64,000 nucleotides of DNA from Candidatus Rubrimentiphilum sp. (GTDB lineage Bacteria > Vulcanimicrobiota > Vulcanimicrobiia > Vulcanimicrobiales > Vulcanimicrobiaceae), in NCBI GenBank assembly GCA_035710515.1, contig DASTDE010000001.1:248001-312000 (forward strand). The letters run 5' to 3'. This document shows positions 26,508-35,991 of the stretch, piece by piece. Position numbers and translations under genes: made by a program. Numbering within the stretch: the stretch's first letter is position 1; each line of letters opens with the position of its first letter. The notes below the pieces were generated by a model. It saw only the letters and a list, made by a program, of their open reading frames with translations. It was not told where the DNA came from and did not search any database.

Positions 26508-27524
26508 TTACTGCTTGCCGTTGCGGATGGCGGCTAATTCTTTAAAGAGCTTTTTCTCTTTGTCGCTGAGATTGGCCGGCAGTTGGCCGACGAGCCGGAC
26601 GTATTGGTCGCCGGCACCGCCGTCGCGCACCTTCGGCATACCCTTGCCGCCCAGGCGCAGCAAACGATTGCTCTGCGTCCCCGCCGGAATGGTCATCGCG
26701 ACTTGTCCGGCCATCGTCGGCACTTTGACTTCACCGCCGAGCGCAAGATCGTAAATGCTGACCGGCAGATCTACATAAAGATCGTCGCCCTTGCGTTTGT
26801 ACGTGGGATCGTCTTTGATCTTTACGACCAAAAAGAGATCGCCGTTGGATCCGCCGCCGATACCGGCGCCGCCTTGGCCCGCCAAGCGGATGCGCTGTCC
26901 TTCGCCGATACCGCGCGGAATCGTGACCTCAAATTTTTTCGTGGTGAGCAGCCGCCCCGTGCCGTGACACTGCGGGCAGAGCGCGCCGCTGACCGTGCCG
27001 GTGCCGCGGCAGCGCGGACAGACGTCCTCGAGCTGCAGTGAGATCGATTTCTTTCCGCCGTCGTATACGTCGCGCAGCGAAAGCTCGATGCTGGTTTCCA
27101 AATCTTGTCCGCGTTGCGAGAATCCGGTGCTTTGCGCGGTGCTGCGGCGGCCGACTCCGGAGAAAAACATGTCGAAGAAATCGGAGAAGCCGCTGGGGCC
27201 TGCGCCGGGCTGTCCGCCGAAATCCGCGAAATCAAATTGAAATGCGTCGTTCTGCGCGCTGCGGTACCGGCGCTGTTGCTCGGCTTGCTGCGCAGCTTCT
27301 TGCCAGTTGCTGCCGAGCACGTCGTACTTACGCCGCTTGTCCGAGTCGCCTAAGACCTCGTAGGCCTCCTGGATCTCTTTGAACTTATCTTCGGCTTCTT
27401 TTTGATTAGACGGGTTGGCGTCCGGATGCCATTTCTTTGCGAGCTTGCGGTAAGCGGACTTTATATCTTTTTCCGCCGCATTCTTGGGAACGCCGAGGAT
27501 TTGATAGTAATCCTTGTAGTTCAT
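26508..27524 (-). CDS. dnaJ: DnaJ-type co-chaperone with a reduced zinc domain
   Basis: A 338-residue Hsp40. The J domain at 1-70 has the HPD motif (His33-Pro34-Asp35) that stimulates DnaK ATPase. A Gly/Phe-rich linker follows ([23 protein letters not shown]). The zinc region has only two CxxCxGxG motifs (CPRCRGTG and CPQCHGTG) instead of four. C-terminal substrate domains follow ([19 protein letters not shown]). It is thus intermediate between full DnaJ and zinc-free CbpA. The start overlaps the grpE stop by four bases. Confidence 0.9.
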   Translation of the reverse strand: MNYKDYYQILGVPKNAAEKDIKSAYRKLAKKWHPDANPSNQKEAEDKFKEIQEAYEVLGDSDKRRKYDVLGSNWQEAAQQAEQQRRYRSAQNDAFQFDFADFGGQPGAGPSGFSDFFDMFFSGVGRRSTAQSTGFSQRGQDLETSIELSLRDVYDGGKKSISLQLEDVCPRCRGTGTVSGALCPQCHGTGRLLTTKKFEVTIPRGIGEGQRIRLAGQGGAGIGGGSNGDLFLVVKIKDDPTYKRKGDDLYVDLPVSIYDLALGGEVKVPTMAGQVAMTIPAGTQSNRLLRLGGKGMPKVRDGGAGDQYVRLVGQLPANLSDKEKKLFKELAAIRNGKQ

Positions 27525-28057
27525 GCGCTCGGATGCTGTGAAACAATGACTTTCGCAGGCCGCAGCAGCTCGTCGCCAATCGTGTAGCCTTTTTGTGCTT
27601 CTTCGACAACGACGCCGTCCTCGGAGTCGCTCGAAGGCAGCGTCGCAATCGCTTCGGCGAACGCGGGGTCGAACGGCTTGCCCTTAACGCTCAGCGTTTT
27701 GACGCCTTGCGCCGCGAGCAGCGCCTCGAATCCTTTGAGCGTTTGTGCGACGCCTTCGCGCAGCGGCGCGGCGTCCTCACCCTCGGATGCGAGCGCGCGC
27801 TCCAGGTTGTCGATGACGGGCAGCAAGCTCTTTAAAAGATCGCGGCGCTTGTGCTCCGCGATCTCCCGGCTGTGCCGCTCGCTGCGTTTCTTGTAATTTT
27901 CGAAGTCCGCCATCGCGAGCAGAAACTTGTTGTAGTTCTCGTCGGCACGCGCGGATGCCGCAGCCAGCTGCGTTTCAAGATCGGGCGCCTCCGCGATCGC
28001 TTCGATCTCGTCAGACACGGGCACATCAGCTTGCGTGGTTACTCTATCTTCATTCAT
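27521..28057 (-). CDS. grpE: GrpE nucleotide exchange factor
   Basis: A 178-residue DnaK nucleotide exchange factor. A long N-terminal coiled-coil ([34 protein letters not shown]) leads into [12 protein letters not shown] and the C-terminal beta domain with [14 protein letters not shown] and [17 protein letters not shown]. The length is typical. It lies between dnaK and dnaJ, about 100 bp after dnaK and beyond a strong hairpin, an order different from the usual hrcA-grpE-dnaK-dnaJ. Confidence 0.96.
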   Translation of the reverse strand: MNEDRVTTQADVPVSDEIEAIAEAPDLETQLAAASARADENYNKFLLAMADFENYKKRSERHSREIAEHKRRDLLKSLLPVIDNLERALASEGEDAAPLREGVAQTLKGFEALLAAQGVKTLSVKGKPFDPAFAEAIATLPSSDSEDGVVVEEAQKGYTIGDELLRPAKVIVSQHPSA

Positions 28058-28095
28058 TGTTGTTGCAAATCGCAGAATTCAAGAAGAACAAGCGA

Positions 28096-28150
28096 GCCTA
28101 CCGTCGGTCCCAAGGACTAAACATACCTGTCCTTGGGACCGATGGTAGGC
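28096..28150 (-). other. long hairpin between dnaK and grpE
   Basis: Two 22-nt arms (28096-28117 and 28129-28150) pair with a single mismatch around an 11-nt loop. The hairpin starts 8 bp after the dnaK stop. On the minus strand it is followed by a T-rich but interrupted stretch, so it could be a partial terminator, an RNA-processing site or a 3' stabilising stem that keeps dnaK mRNA above grpE/dnaJ. Confidence 0.8.
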
Positions 28151-28158
28151 GAGCTAGT

Positions 28159-30009
28159 CTACTTAGATTCCTTGAACTCCGCGTCGATTACGTCTTCGCT
28201 CGGCTTCGAAGGTTCGGCCTCGCCTTCCGGATGTGCGCCCGAGGCGCCGTTTCCGGACGGGCCGGCTTCCGATCCCGGCGCGCTCTTGTAGAGCAGCTCG
28301 GCCATCTTGTAGCTGGCTTGCTGAAGGCGGTCGATCGCGGGTTTGATCTCCGCTACCGTGCCGTTTTCGCTGACCTTCTTGAGATCGCCAAGCGCGGTCT
28401 CCACTTCGCCGCGTGCGCCCTCGTCGAGTTTCTCGCCGACTTCTTTCAGCGATTTCTCGGTCGAGTAGATCAGGCTCGAAGCCTGATTGCGGACCTCGGC
28501 CTCTTCGCGTTTGGCTTGATCGCTTGCAGCCGAAGCTTCGGCGTCGCGCACCATACGATCGACTTCCTCTTTGCTGAGGTTGGTCGAAGAGGTGATCGTG
28601 ATCTGCTGCTCCTTGCCGGTGCCCAGATCTTTGGCGGCTACGTTCACGATGCCGTTGGCATCAATGTTGAACGAGACTTCGATCTGCGGCACGCCGCGCG
28701 GAGCCGGCGGAATTCCTTCGAGCCGGAAGCGTCCCATCGTTCTGTTGTCGGCTGCCATCGGCCGCTCGCCCTGAAGCACGTGAATGTCTACAGAGGTTTG
28801 GCCGTCGTCCGCCGTCGTGAAGATCTGCGACTTCTTCGTCGGAATTGTGGTGTTCCGTTCGATGAGTTTGGTCATCACGCCGCCGAGCGTTTCGAGTCCC
28901 AGCGAGAGCGGGGTGACGTCGAGCAACACGACGTTGCTGACTTCACCGGCCAGCACGCCGGCTTGAATCGCCGCGCCGAGCGCCACGACTTCGTCCGGGT
29001 TCACGGTCAGGTTCGGATCCTTGCCCGTGAGCTTGCGCACGAGTTGCTGAATGACCGGCATGCGCGTCGCGCCGCCGACCATGATCACTTCGTTGATCTT
29101 CGAAAGGTCGAGCTTCGCGTCCGCGATCGCTTTCTTGAAGGGCTCGACGCAGCGATCGGTCAGATCGCTGGTGAGTTCTTCAAACTTCGCCCGCGTGAGC
29201 GTGAAGTCGAGATGCTTGGGACCGCTTTGATCGGCCGTGATGAACGGCAGGTTGATCGTCGTTTGCACGACGGAGCTCAACTCGATCTTGGCTTTTTCGG
29301 CGGCTTCCGTGAGCCGCTGCATGGCCTGCTTGTCGGTCGAAAGATCGATGCCTTGTTCCTTGCGGAACTCGCCGACGAGCCATTCGACGACGCGCTGATC
29401 GTAGTCGTCGCCGCCCAAGTGCGTGTCGCCGTTGGTGGCTTTGACTTCGAAGACGCCTTCGCCGACGTCGAGAATCGAAACGTCGAACGTGCCGCCGCCG
29501 AGATCCCAGACGAGGATCGTTTCGTTGCCCTTTTTGTCTAGCCCGTACGCGAGTGCGGCTGCCGTCGGCTCGTTGATAATGCGCAGCACGTCGAGGCCGG
29601 CGATCTTGCCGGCGTCTTTGGTGGCTTGCCGCTGCGCGTCGTTAAAGTATGCCGGGACCGTGATGACCGCTTTGGTCACGCGTTCGCCGAGATAGTTGCT
29701 CGCATCGTTTACGAGCTTTTGCAGAATCATCGCCGAAATTTCTTGCGGCGTGTAATCCTTGCCGTCGATCTTGACGGCGAAGTCCGTACCCATGTGCCGC
29801 TTGATCGAAGAGATCGTGCGTTCCGGGTTGGTGATGGCTTGCCGCTTCGCGAGTTGCCCCACGAGCCGCTCGCCCGTTTTTGTGAATGCCACAACGGAAG
29901 GCGTCGTACGCGATCCTTCAGCATTCGGAATAACTGTGGGCTGAGTGCCCTCCATAACGGCGACGACGGAGTTGGTCGTGCCGAGGTCGATACCGACCAC
30001 TTTTGCCAT
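28159..30009 (-). CDS. dnaK: Hsp70 chaperone DnaK
   Basis: A 616-residue Hsp70. The ATPase domain starts [18 protein letters not shown] and includes [30 protein letters not shown] and [14 protein letters not shown]. The linker [18 protein letters not shown] follows, then the substrate-binding domain and a C-terminal tail with Gly/Ala and the charged end [10 protein letters not shown]. All are standard. The gene heads a long minus-strand run: dnaK, grpE, dnaJ, then ABC genes. No CIRCE inverted repeat is visible upstream; a candidate -10 box is at 30108-30113. Confidence 0.98.
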   Translation of the reverse strand: MAKVVGIDLGTTNSVVAVMEGTQPTVIPNAEGSRTTPSVVAFTKTGERLVGQLAKRQAITNPERTISSIKRHMGTDFAVKIDGKDYTPQEISAMILQKLVNDASNYLGERVTKAVITVPAYFNDAQRQATKDAGKIAGLDVLRIINEPTAAALAYGLDKKGNETILVWDLGGGTFDVSILDVGEGVFEVKATNGDTHLGGDDYDQRVVEWLVGEFRKEQGIDLSTDKQAMQRLTEAAEKAKIELSSVVQTTINLPFITADQSGPKHLDFTLTRAKFEELTSDLTDRCVEPFKKAIADAKLDLSKINEVIMVGGATRMPVIQQLVRKLTGKDPNLTVNPDEVVALGAAIQAGVLAGEVSNVVLLDVTPLSLGLETLGGVMTKLIERNTTIPTKKSQIFTTADDGQTSVDIHVLQGERPMAADNRTMGRFRLEGIPPAPRGVPQIEVSFNIDANGIVNVAAKDLGTGKEQQITITSSTNLSKEEVDRMVRDAEASAASDQAKREEAEVRNQASSLIYSTEKSLKEVGEKLDEGARGEVETALGDLKKVSENGTVAEIKPAIDRLQQASYKMAELLYKSAPGSEAGPSGNGASGAHPEGEAEPSKPSEDVIDAEFKESK

Positions 30010-30107
30010 AGTAAAAATACCTTTCCGAGTCCCGGACCAGCCGTCACGAACGAATGCCGTTCGCTGGGCCTTGCCACTTATGGACTACAAGGACAACAGA
30101 GGTTCCG

Positions 30108-30113
30108 ATTATA
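30108..30113 (-). promoter_or_regulatory. candidate -10 box upstream of dnaK
   Basis: A consensus TATAAT on the minus strand 99 bp upstream of the dnaK start. No convincing -35 hexamer lies at 16-18 bp, and neither CIRCE nor a sigma-32-like box is seen, so heat-shock control, if any, must work another way. Confidence 0.4.
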
Positions 30114-30212
30114 GTACGCCATCGGCCCCATCCTGTTCCACTTAGTTAAACAAGTTGGCAGGCCGCCCGGTTGCAGGGAGTTCCTGCCCATTCCGCCGGC
30201 TTCGGTAACATC

Positions 30213-30238
30213 AAAAAGGGCCGCTCGCGCGGCCCTTT
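30213..30238 (-). terminator. rho-independent terminator after the HtrA-like gene
   Basis: A 10-bp stem AAAGGGCCGC/GCGGCCCTTT with loop TCGC, followed by a T run on the minus strand. It is 19 bp after the protease stop and separates it from dnaK. Confidence 0.9.
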
Positions 30239-30256
30239 CTTTAGGTGTCTCTGGCC

Positions 30257-31483
30257 TTACTGGGATTGGTCCGGCTGCTGGTCGGACTGCTGCTGGACCA
30301 TGGCCTCAGGGCGGGCGCCGAGCGTTACCTGGGCCAGGCGCTTGTTGCCCTGCGACCAGAACTCGACGTTGACCTTATCGCCGGGATGCAGTTTTCCGAT
30401 GGCGGTGTTCAGCGCGGCCGCATCGTTGTACGCTTTGCCGTTCATCTTCAAGATGACGTCGCCCGGCTCGATGCCGGCTGCGTCGGCGGCCGAGCCGCTG
30501 ACCACTTGCGTGACCGCGACGCCGCCTTGGCCGCGATAATTGGTTTGATTGCGGAAGCCTGAGGTGACCGGCTGCAGGCCGACGCCCATAAAGGCTTGCG
30601 CCGGCGGCTGCGTGATGCCCGGGTGCGCGATCATCTGCTCGACCACACGCTTGACGGTGTTCGAGGGAATCGCGAAGCCGATGCCCTGAGCGCGTCCGCC
30701 CAGCGTGGACTGATTGACGCCGATGACGTCGCCGTTCATGTCGATGAGCGGTCCGCCGGAGTTACCGAAGTTGATCGGCGCGGACGTTTGCAGCAACCCT
30801 TTATATGTAATCGATTGCCCCGTGTCGGTCTGAATCGGCTCGCTGCGGTCGAAGGCCGAAACGACGCCGACCGTCACGCTTTGTTGGAGTTCGTATGGCT
30901 CGCCGATTGCGATCGCCCATTGCCCCTGCTGCAGTTTGTCCGAATCCGCCAACGCGAGTCCGGGCGGAAGCTGGCGGCCGTCGTTCAGTTTGAGCAGCGC
31001 GAGATCCGCGCCGACGTTGGCCGCGACCAGCTTAGCCGGCACTTTCTGACCGTTCGGAAAGACAACCGTAATCGAAGTCGTCTGCGCGCCCGGGATCGGC
31101 CGCACGACGTGCGCATTCGTTACGATGTAACCCTGCGAGCCGTAGATGAAGCCCGAACCCGAGTCGCGCGCACTGTACGGTTGGAGCACGCCGGGTCCTT
31201 GCTGCCCGAAGAACTGTTGCATGATCGGGTCGATCGGAATGTACTGCTTGCCGTTGACCGAGACGTCGATGGCAACGACCGAGGCTTTCACGCGCTTGAC
31301 GGCGCTGATGATGCGCTCCTGATCGCTCCCGCCCGAAATGGACGCGGCTCTGACTGCAGGCGGCTCGTGGACCGGGCCGGTGACGGCAACGAAGTGCGTG
31401 CTCGCATAGAGCATCATCGCGAACGAACCGACCACGGCGCCGGCGAGTGCGATTATCGCGGCCGGCAAAATGCTGTTTTTCAT
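30257..31483 (-). CDS. membrane-anchored HtrA/DegP-type serine protease with PDZ domain
   Basis: A 408-residue envelope quality-control protease. An N-terminal anchor (AAIIALAGAVVGSFAMML) is followed by a trypsin-like domain with His125 in VTNAHVV, Asp160 in GADLALL and Ser242 in GNSGGPL. A single PDZ domain follows (RGQGGVAVTQVVSGSAADAAG, GDVILKMNGKAY) and then a Gln-rich tail. It is transcribed alone between the efflux operon and dnaK and ends at a good terminator. It probably degrades misfolded periplasmic proteins. Confidence 0.95.
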   Translation of the reverse strand: MKNSILPAAIIALAGAVVGSFAMMLYASTHFVAVTGPVHEPPAVRAASISGGSDQERIISAVKRVKASVVAIDVSVNGKQYIPIDPIMQQFFGQQGPGVLQPYSARDSGSGFIYGSQGYIVTNAHVVRPIPGAQTTSITVVFPNGQKVPAKLVAANVGADLALLKLNDGRQLPPGLALADSDKLQQGQWAIAIGEPYELQQSVTVGVVSAFDRSEPIQTDTGQSITYKGLLQTSAPINFGNSGGPLIDMNGDVIGVNQSTLGGRAQGIGFAIPSNTVKRVVEQMIAHPGITQPPAQAFMGVGLQPVTSGFRNQTNYRGQGGVAVTQVVSGSAADAAGIEPGDVILKMNGKAYNDAAALNTAIGKLHPGDKVNVEFWSQGNKRLAQVTLGARPEAMVQQQSDQQPDQSQ

Positions 31484-31579
31484 AATGTTATAACGCTACT
31501 CACAGTGTAGTGTGTTATCGCTTACCTACCCCGATGGTTGCGATATGTTGCTTAAAGGTTGCTTAGAACCGCCTGGATG

Positions 31580-32284
31580 CTAGGCGGGCGCCCCGGTCGG
31601 CGCATCACTCATTATAACGCCGTCCAGCATGCGCAGGATGCGCCGGGCGCGTGAGGCCACGCCTTCGTCGTGGGTCACGATGATGATGGTACGCCCGCCG
31701 GCATTGACCCGGTCGAAGAGCGCCAGAATCTCCGTGCTGGTCTTGGAGTCCAAGTTGCCGGTCGGCTCGTCGGCGAGGAGCACGGCGGGGTCGTTGACGA
31801 GGGCGCGCGCGATCGCGACCCGCTGCTGCTCGCCGCCGGAGAGCTCGGTCGGCTTGTGCCGGGCGCGTTCGCCGATTCCTACTTCCGTCAGACGTTCGAG
31901 CGCGCGGCGCTCCCGTTCTTTGGCGGGCATGCCCGCGTAGAAGAGCGGCAGCGTGACGTTCCGCAGCGCGTCGGTGCGCGGCAACAGGTTGAAGCCTTGA
32001 AAGACGAAGCCCAGCTTTTTCAAACGGATCTCGGCGAGCTGATTGTCGTCGAGTCCCGAGACGTCGATGCCGTCCAGATGGTACGTTCCGGTGGTTGCGC
32101 GATCCAGGCAGCCCAGCACGTTCATTAGCGTTGACTTGCCGGAACCGGACGGACCCATGATCGCGACGTACTCACCGCGCGCGATCGTGAACGTCAATCC
32201 GCGCAGCGCCTGCACTTGCAGCGCGCCGCTCGCATAAGTCTTGGTCAGGTTCTGGACGTCGATGACATTATCGGGTCTATTCAT
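31580..32284 (-). CDS. ABC transporter ATPase (MacB/LolD type)
   Basis: A 234-residue ATPase: Walker [11 protein letters not shown]-loop [12 protein letters not shown], signature [15 protein letters not shown], Walker [13 protein letters not shown] and switch His in [10 protein letters not shown], the pattern of the MacB/LolD group. ATG at 32284 is preferred; it overlaps the permease stop by eight bases. It is the last gene of a six-gene efflux operon and powers the two MacB-type permeases encoded just before it. Confidence 0.94.
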   Translation of the reverse strand: MNRPDNVIDVQNLTKTYASGALQVQALRGLTFTIARGEYVAIMGPSGSGKSTLMNVLGCLDRATTGTYHLDGIDVSGLDDNQLAEIRLKKLGFVFQGFNLLPRTDALRNVTLPLFYAGMPAKERERRALERLTEVGIGERARHKPTELSGGEQQRVAIARALVNDPAVLLADEPTGNLDSKTSTEILALFDRVNAGGRTIIIVTHDEGVASRARRILRMLDGVIMSDAPTGAPA

Positions 32285-33482
32285 AGCGCAGCGCCTCAAT
32301 CGGGTCGAGTTTGGCTGCGCGATACGCCGGATAAGTTCCGAAAACGAGTGTCACCAGCGTCGCAAAGCCGACCGCAATCACGACGGCTTCGAGCCACGGG
32401 ATGCCGCCGGTGACGCCGGAGAGCCTCGCGATGAAACCTTTGTCGACGATGAAGCCGAGCAAAACTCCGAGCAGCATACCGGTAAGGCAGCCAAACGCAG
32501 AGAGCAGCAGCGCCTCGACGAAAAACTGGAACAGCACCTGCCCGCGACGCGCGCCAATCGCTTTGCGAATCCCGATCTCGCGCGTTCGTTCGGTGACGGA
32601 AACCAGCATGATGTTCATAATTCCGATCCCGGCGACGACCAGCGAGATCGCGCCGACCGCGCCGACGATCAAGCCGACGACGCTGAAGAAGCCGTTGATC
32701 GCTTTGGCGAAGAAGCCAAAGTCAAAGTACTGATACTGCGCGCCATGTTCGCGGGCCAGCAGCGCTTGCGTCTGATCCTCGAGCGACTTGAGATCTGTGC
32801 CCTGTGCGGCCAGTACCGAGATGCCGAAGAAGCTGCTGCCGCGCTGGTAATTGTTGTAAAAGGTTGTCCACGGGATAGCCACGTCGTTGCTGACGTCAAG
32901 CCCAAGCGCCGCCGTATCGATTTTCGTCTTTCCCAACACGCCGACGATCACATACCGTTTGCTGCCGACATAAATCGAGTTGCCGAGGACGCCTGCGGAC
33001 GAGGTGGCGTTAGGGAAAAGGCGGGTGAGAGCGTTGTTTGAAATCACGCAAACGGAAGCGGCGCTCGCGATATCGTTCGCGTCTAAGGTACGGCCGGCCG
33101 CCAGCGGCGACGTGCTGAATCGTTTGTCGGACTCGCCTCCGAATCGCAGGCGAACCCGTTGATGCCCGGCGTCGATGATCGTTTGCCGTCTCGAGAATGG
33201 AATGACGCTCACGACACCGGGCACTCTTTGCTGTACGAGCGCAAGGTCGCTCAGCTTGAGGGCGGCGCGAACGATGTTCCCTTGTGTAGCTTTTGGAAAG
33301 ACGAAAAACGTACTTGCGTTCGTACCTTTAAAAATGCCGCTGACGGCGCCGGCCATGCCTTGTGCTGCAACTTGCACCGATACGATCGTCGCGACGCCCA
33401 CGATAAGGCCAATGACCGTGAGTATCGAGCGCGCGCGATTGGCGAGCAGCACGCGGGCCGCTTCAATAACGTAAGCGAACAT
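32277..33482 (-). CDS. MacB-type ABC permease (FtsX fold), second of two
   Basis: A 401-residue protein with the MacB topology: one N-terminal helix ([19 protein letters not shown]), a large periplasmic domain of about 220 residues, then three C-terminal helices. The signature [31 protein letters not shown] is typical. It has no ATPase domain of its own. It overlaps the preceding permease by one base. The two permeases probably form a heterodimer energised by the downstream ATPase. Confidence 0.93.
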   Translation of the reverse strand: MFAYVIEAARVLLANRARSILTVIGLIVGVATIVSVQVAAQGMAGAVSGIFKGTNASTFFVFPKATQGNIVRAALKLSDLALVQQRVPGVVSVIPFSRRQTIIDAGHQRVRLRFGGESDKRFSTSPLAAGRTLDANDIASAASVCVISNNALTRLFPNATSSAGVLGNSIYVGSKRYVIVGVLGKTKIDTAALGLDVSNDVAIPWTTFYNNYQRGSSFFGISVLAAQGTDLKSLEDQTQALLAREHGAQYQYFDFGFFAKAINGFFSVVGLIVGAVGAISLVVAGIGIMNIMLVSVTERTREIGIRKAIGARRGQVLFQFFVEALLLSAFGCLTGMLLGVLLGFIVDKGFIARLSGVTGGIPWLEAVVIAVGFATLVTLVFGTYPAYRAAKLDPIEALRYE

Positions 33483-34675
33483 CAGCCGCGCAACGCTTCC
33501 ACCGGATCGAGCTTACCGGCGCGCGCGGCCGGATAGAAGCCAAAACCGATGCCTACCGCGAGCGAGAAGCCCGCAGCGATGCCGATCACAAACGCCCATG
33601 GGACCGGCGCGGAGCCGACGGCATGGGCAATGACCGGACGCATCAAGATCACGACCAGCACGCCGATCACTGTTCCGATCAGTCCGCCGCCCAGCGAGAG
33701 CAGCGTCGCTTCAATAAGGAACTGCATGGCGATATCTTGCGCGTTGGCGCCGATCGATTTGCGTATGCCGATCTCGCGCGTGCGTTCGCTGACGGAGACG
33801 AGCATGATGTTCATGATCCCGACACCCGCCACAAAAAGCGCGACACCGCCAATGAAGGTGAGTCCCACGCCGATAAAGTTGAGGACGTTTTCGAAAATGG
33901 CGTTGAAAGCGAGCTGATCCTGAACGTTGTATTCTCCGCGGCGGTGTATACGAGCCAGCGCAGCTTTTACGTCCGAAATCACCTCCACGGGATTCTGCGA
34001 GCGGCTCAGCGGCCAGAACTCGATGTAATCGATAGGCCCCGGCGAGATATGATGCATCGTTGTGTAAGGCACCCAGACCACTTCACCGACCAAGCTGCGA
34101 AACAGGTTGGCCTTTATCGAAAGCACGCCGATCACGGCGAGCCGTTGCGTCCCGATGTTGATCGTGCTGCCGACCGCACCGCCATTCGGGAAAAATGTTT
34201 GGGCTGCGTCGTGCGATAGTTCGGCGACGTTCGCACCTGCGGCGACGTCCTGCGAATCGGTCAACCGCCCGGAATCGACGATGAGGCCGGTCTCCTTCGT
34301 GAGATCTCGCGTTGAGGTGACACTGACGAACTCGCTTTTTCCGCTCACCGTGACGCGGTAATTTCGCTGCTGGTACATTGGGATGGCCTGCGAAACCGAC
34401 CCGGCCGCATATGCTTGCACGAGCGCCGCGTCGCGATAGTAGAGCGTGGCAGCAGCTGGATTGTTCTGCGCTTGGTCGGGGACGACTATGAAGCCGGGGT
34501 CGCCGCCGCTTGCAATCTGCTCTTTCATTCCGCTGGCTCCCGCTTGGCTCAGACCCAGGACCGCGATCACAGATGCGATACCGATGATCATGCCGAGTGC
34601 GGAAAGCGCCGATCGCGATCCGTTGCGCCAGATGCTTTCGAACGCTTCCGGAACGTAGGCCAGGAAGCGCGACAT
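33482..34675 (-). CDS. MacB-type ABC permease (FtsX fold), first of two
   Basis: A 397-residue paralogue of the next gene with the same topology and the motif [30 protein letters not shown]. The N-terminal helix is SALGMIIGIASVIAVLGLS. It shares a single base with both the fusion-protein gene before it and the permease after it, an arrangement that favours fixed stoichiometry. Confidence 0.93.
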   Translation of the reverse strand: MSRFLAYVPEAFESIWRNGSRSALSALGMIIGIASVIAVLGLSQAGASGMKEQIASGGDPGFIVVPDQAQNNPAAATLYYRDAALVQAYAAGSVSQAIPMYQQRNYRVTVSGKSEFVSVTSTRDLTKETGLIVDSGRLTDSQDVAAGANVAELSHDAAQTFFPNGGAVGSTINIGTQRLAVIGVLSIKANLFRSLVGEVVWVPYTTMHHISPGPIDYIEFWPLSRSQNPVEVISDVKAALARIHRRGEYNVQDQLAFNAIFENVLNFIGVGLTFIGGVALFVAGVGIMNIMLVSVSERTREIGIRKSIGANAQDIAMQFLIEATLLSLGGGLIGTVIGVLVVILMRPVIAHAVGSAPVPWAFVIGIAAGFSLAVGIGFGFYPAARAGKLDPVEALRG

Positions 34676-35970
34676 TAGCTCGCGGGTGTGGCTTTGCCGG
34701 CCGGTGCGGTGGTCACGGTCTCGCCGTCACGCAGGAGCGGCGTGGTCGCCGCGACTACTTTGTCGCCTCGCGCCAGACCCGACTTGACGACGGTTTGCGT
34801 GTCGTTCTTGGTTCCGGTACTGACGTAGGTTTTTATCAGCTTTCCTTTGCGGACAACGAAGACGTAGGCGCGCTTCCCATCTTTACCGAGTGCCGCGGTG
34901 GGGACGACAAGCGCATTCTTCACATTGGTTGTGAGAATGTCGACGTCAACCGTCATGCCGTCGCGCAGGAAGCTTGGCGATTGGTCGAGCCGCACCGTGG
35001 TTACAATTTGCCGCGCTGTGCTGGACGGATCCGTTGATTTGGTAGCGACCGGAGAGATGGAGGCAACACGGCCGGTGAGCGTACGCCCGGGAAAGTCCTG
35101 ACCGGTAACGTCGACCGGCTGTCCGAGCCGGACGTTGATGATGTCCTGTTCGTCGACTTGCGCCTTCACGACAAATCCGCCGCCGGCTGCGATTGTGAAC
35201 AGTCCTTGCCCCGCGGTGACGGGATCGCCGGGGCGAAGCTGCGTCAGCGGATCCGACGGCTGGGTCGCGACCGTTTGAATCGTGCCGTCCACCGGCGCGC
35301 TGATGCGCGTAAAGCCGAGCTGCTGCTGATTCGATTGATTCAGGATCTGCGCTTTTTGAGCTGCCGCCTGCGCGTACTGTACACTGCTCTGCCCATATCC
35401 GGCGACCGCGCCGAGTTGCAGTTGGCGCAGCGCTTGAGAGTACTGCACTTGCGCCTGATCGAGTTTGGCTTTGTCTAAGTCGACCTGGTTGCGCGGAATG
35501 GCTTTATTGTTGTAGAGATTGACGTCCGCCTTGTAAATGCGCTGCGCTTCATCGAGGTTGGTTTTGGCCGTTTGCACGGCGGCTTCGTAGCCGACCTTGG
35601 CGTTCTGCTCGTTGATGCGCGCCGTGCTGATGTTCGCGGCTGCGGAGTTATAGTCGGCCTGCGAACCCGCGGCGTTGGCTGCAAGCGTCGGATTGACGAT
35701 GGTTGCCAGGAGCTGACCCGCCGCGACGTTATCGCCGGGTTTCACGTAAATCTGCGCGAGGTTGCCGGAGATGAGCGCCGGAATCGTTGCGACGCGTGGA
35801 CGCTGCACGATGCCGCTTTCAGGAAGCTTGGAGTTGAAGGTTGAGGGCTTGACCGAGACGACGCTGACGGTAACCGTCGAGCGCTGGCCGCGCCCCACGA
35901 TCAAGGCGATGCCTATCAGCACGACGAGCGCGCCGACGATGATGATCAAGTTGCGATTGCGTTTGCTCAT
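34675..35970 (-). CDS. periplasmic membrane-fusion protein (MacA/HlyD type)
   Basis: A 431-residue adaptor linking the permeases to the outer-membrane channel. It has an N-terminal membrane anchor (LIIIVGALVVLIGIALIVG), a split lipoyl/barrel-sandwich domain (IYVKPGDNVAAGQLLATI and FTRISAPVDGTIQTV) interrupted by a long coiled-coil hairpin (about residues 95-210), a beta-barrel region (VDEQDIINVRLGQPVDV) and a membrane-proximal domain (VPTAALGKDGKRAYVFVV). It lies 21 bp after the TolC-like gene. Confidence 0.94.
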   Translation of the reverse strand: MSKRNRNLIIIVGALVVLIGIALIVGRGQRSTVTVSVVSVKPSTFNSKLPESGIVQRPRVATIPALISGNLAQIYVKPGDNVAAGQLLATIVNPTLAANAAGSQADYNSAAANISTARINEQNAKVGYEAAVQTAKTNLDEAQRIYKADVNLYNNKAIPRNQVDLDKAKLDQAQVQYSQALRQLQLGAVAGYGQSSVQYAQAAAQKAQILNQSNQQQLGFTRISAPVDGTIQTVATQPSDPLTQLRPGDPVTAGQGLFTIAAGGGFVVKAQVDEQDIINVRLGQPVDVTGQDFPGRTLTGRVASISPVATKSTDPSSTARQIVTTVRLDQSPSFLRDGMTVDVDILTTNVKNALVVPTAALGKDGKRAYVFVVRKGKLIKTYVSTGTKNDTQTVVKSGLARGDKVVAATTPLLRDGETVTTAPAGKATPAS

Positions 35971-35991
35971 GTAAGAGAGGCTCCGTGCATC

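Noticed and set aside
27955-29541. 528-codon open frame opposite dnaK/grpE
   Set aside because: Antisense shadow of dnaK with no family features; dnaK is certain.
30010-30180. CIRCE or sigma-32-type heat-shock promoter before dnaK
   Set aside because: No TTAGCACTC inverted repeat and no CTTGAA/CCCCAT pair; only a -10-like TATAAT was found.
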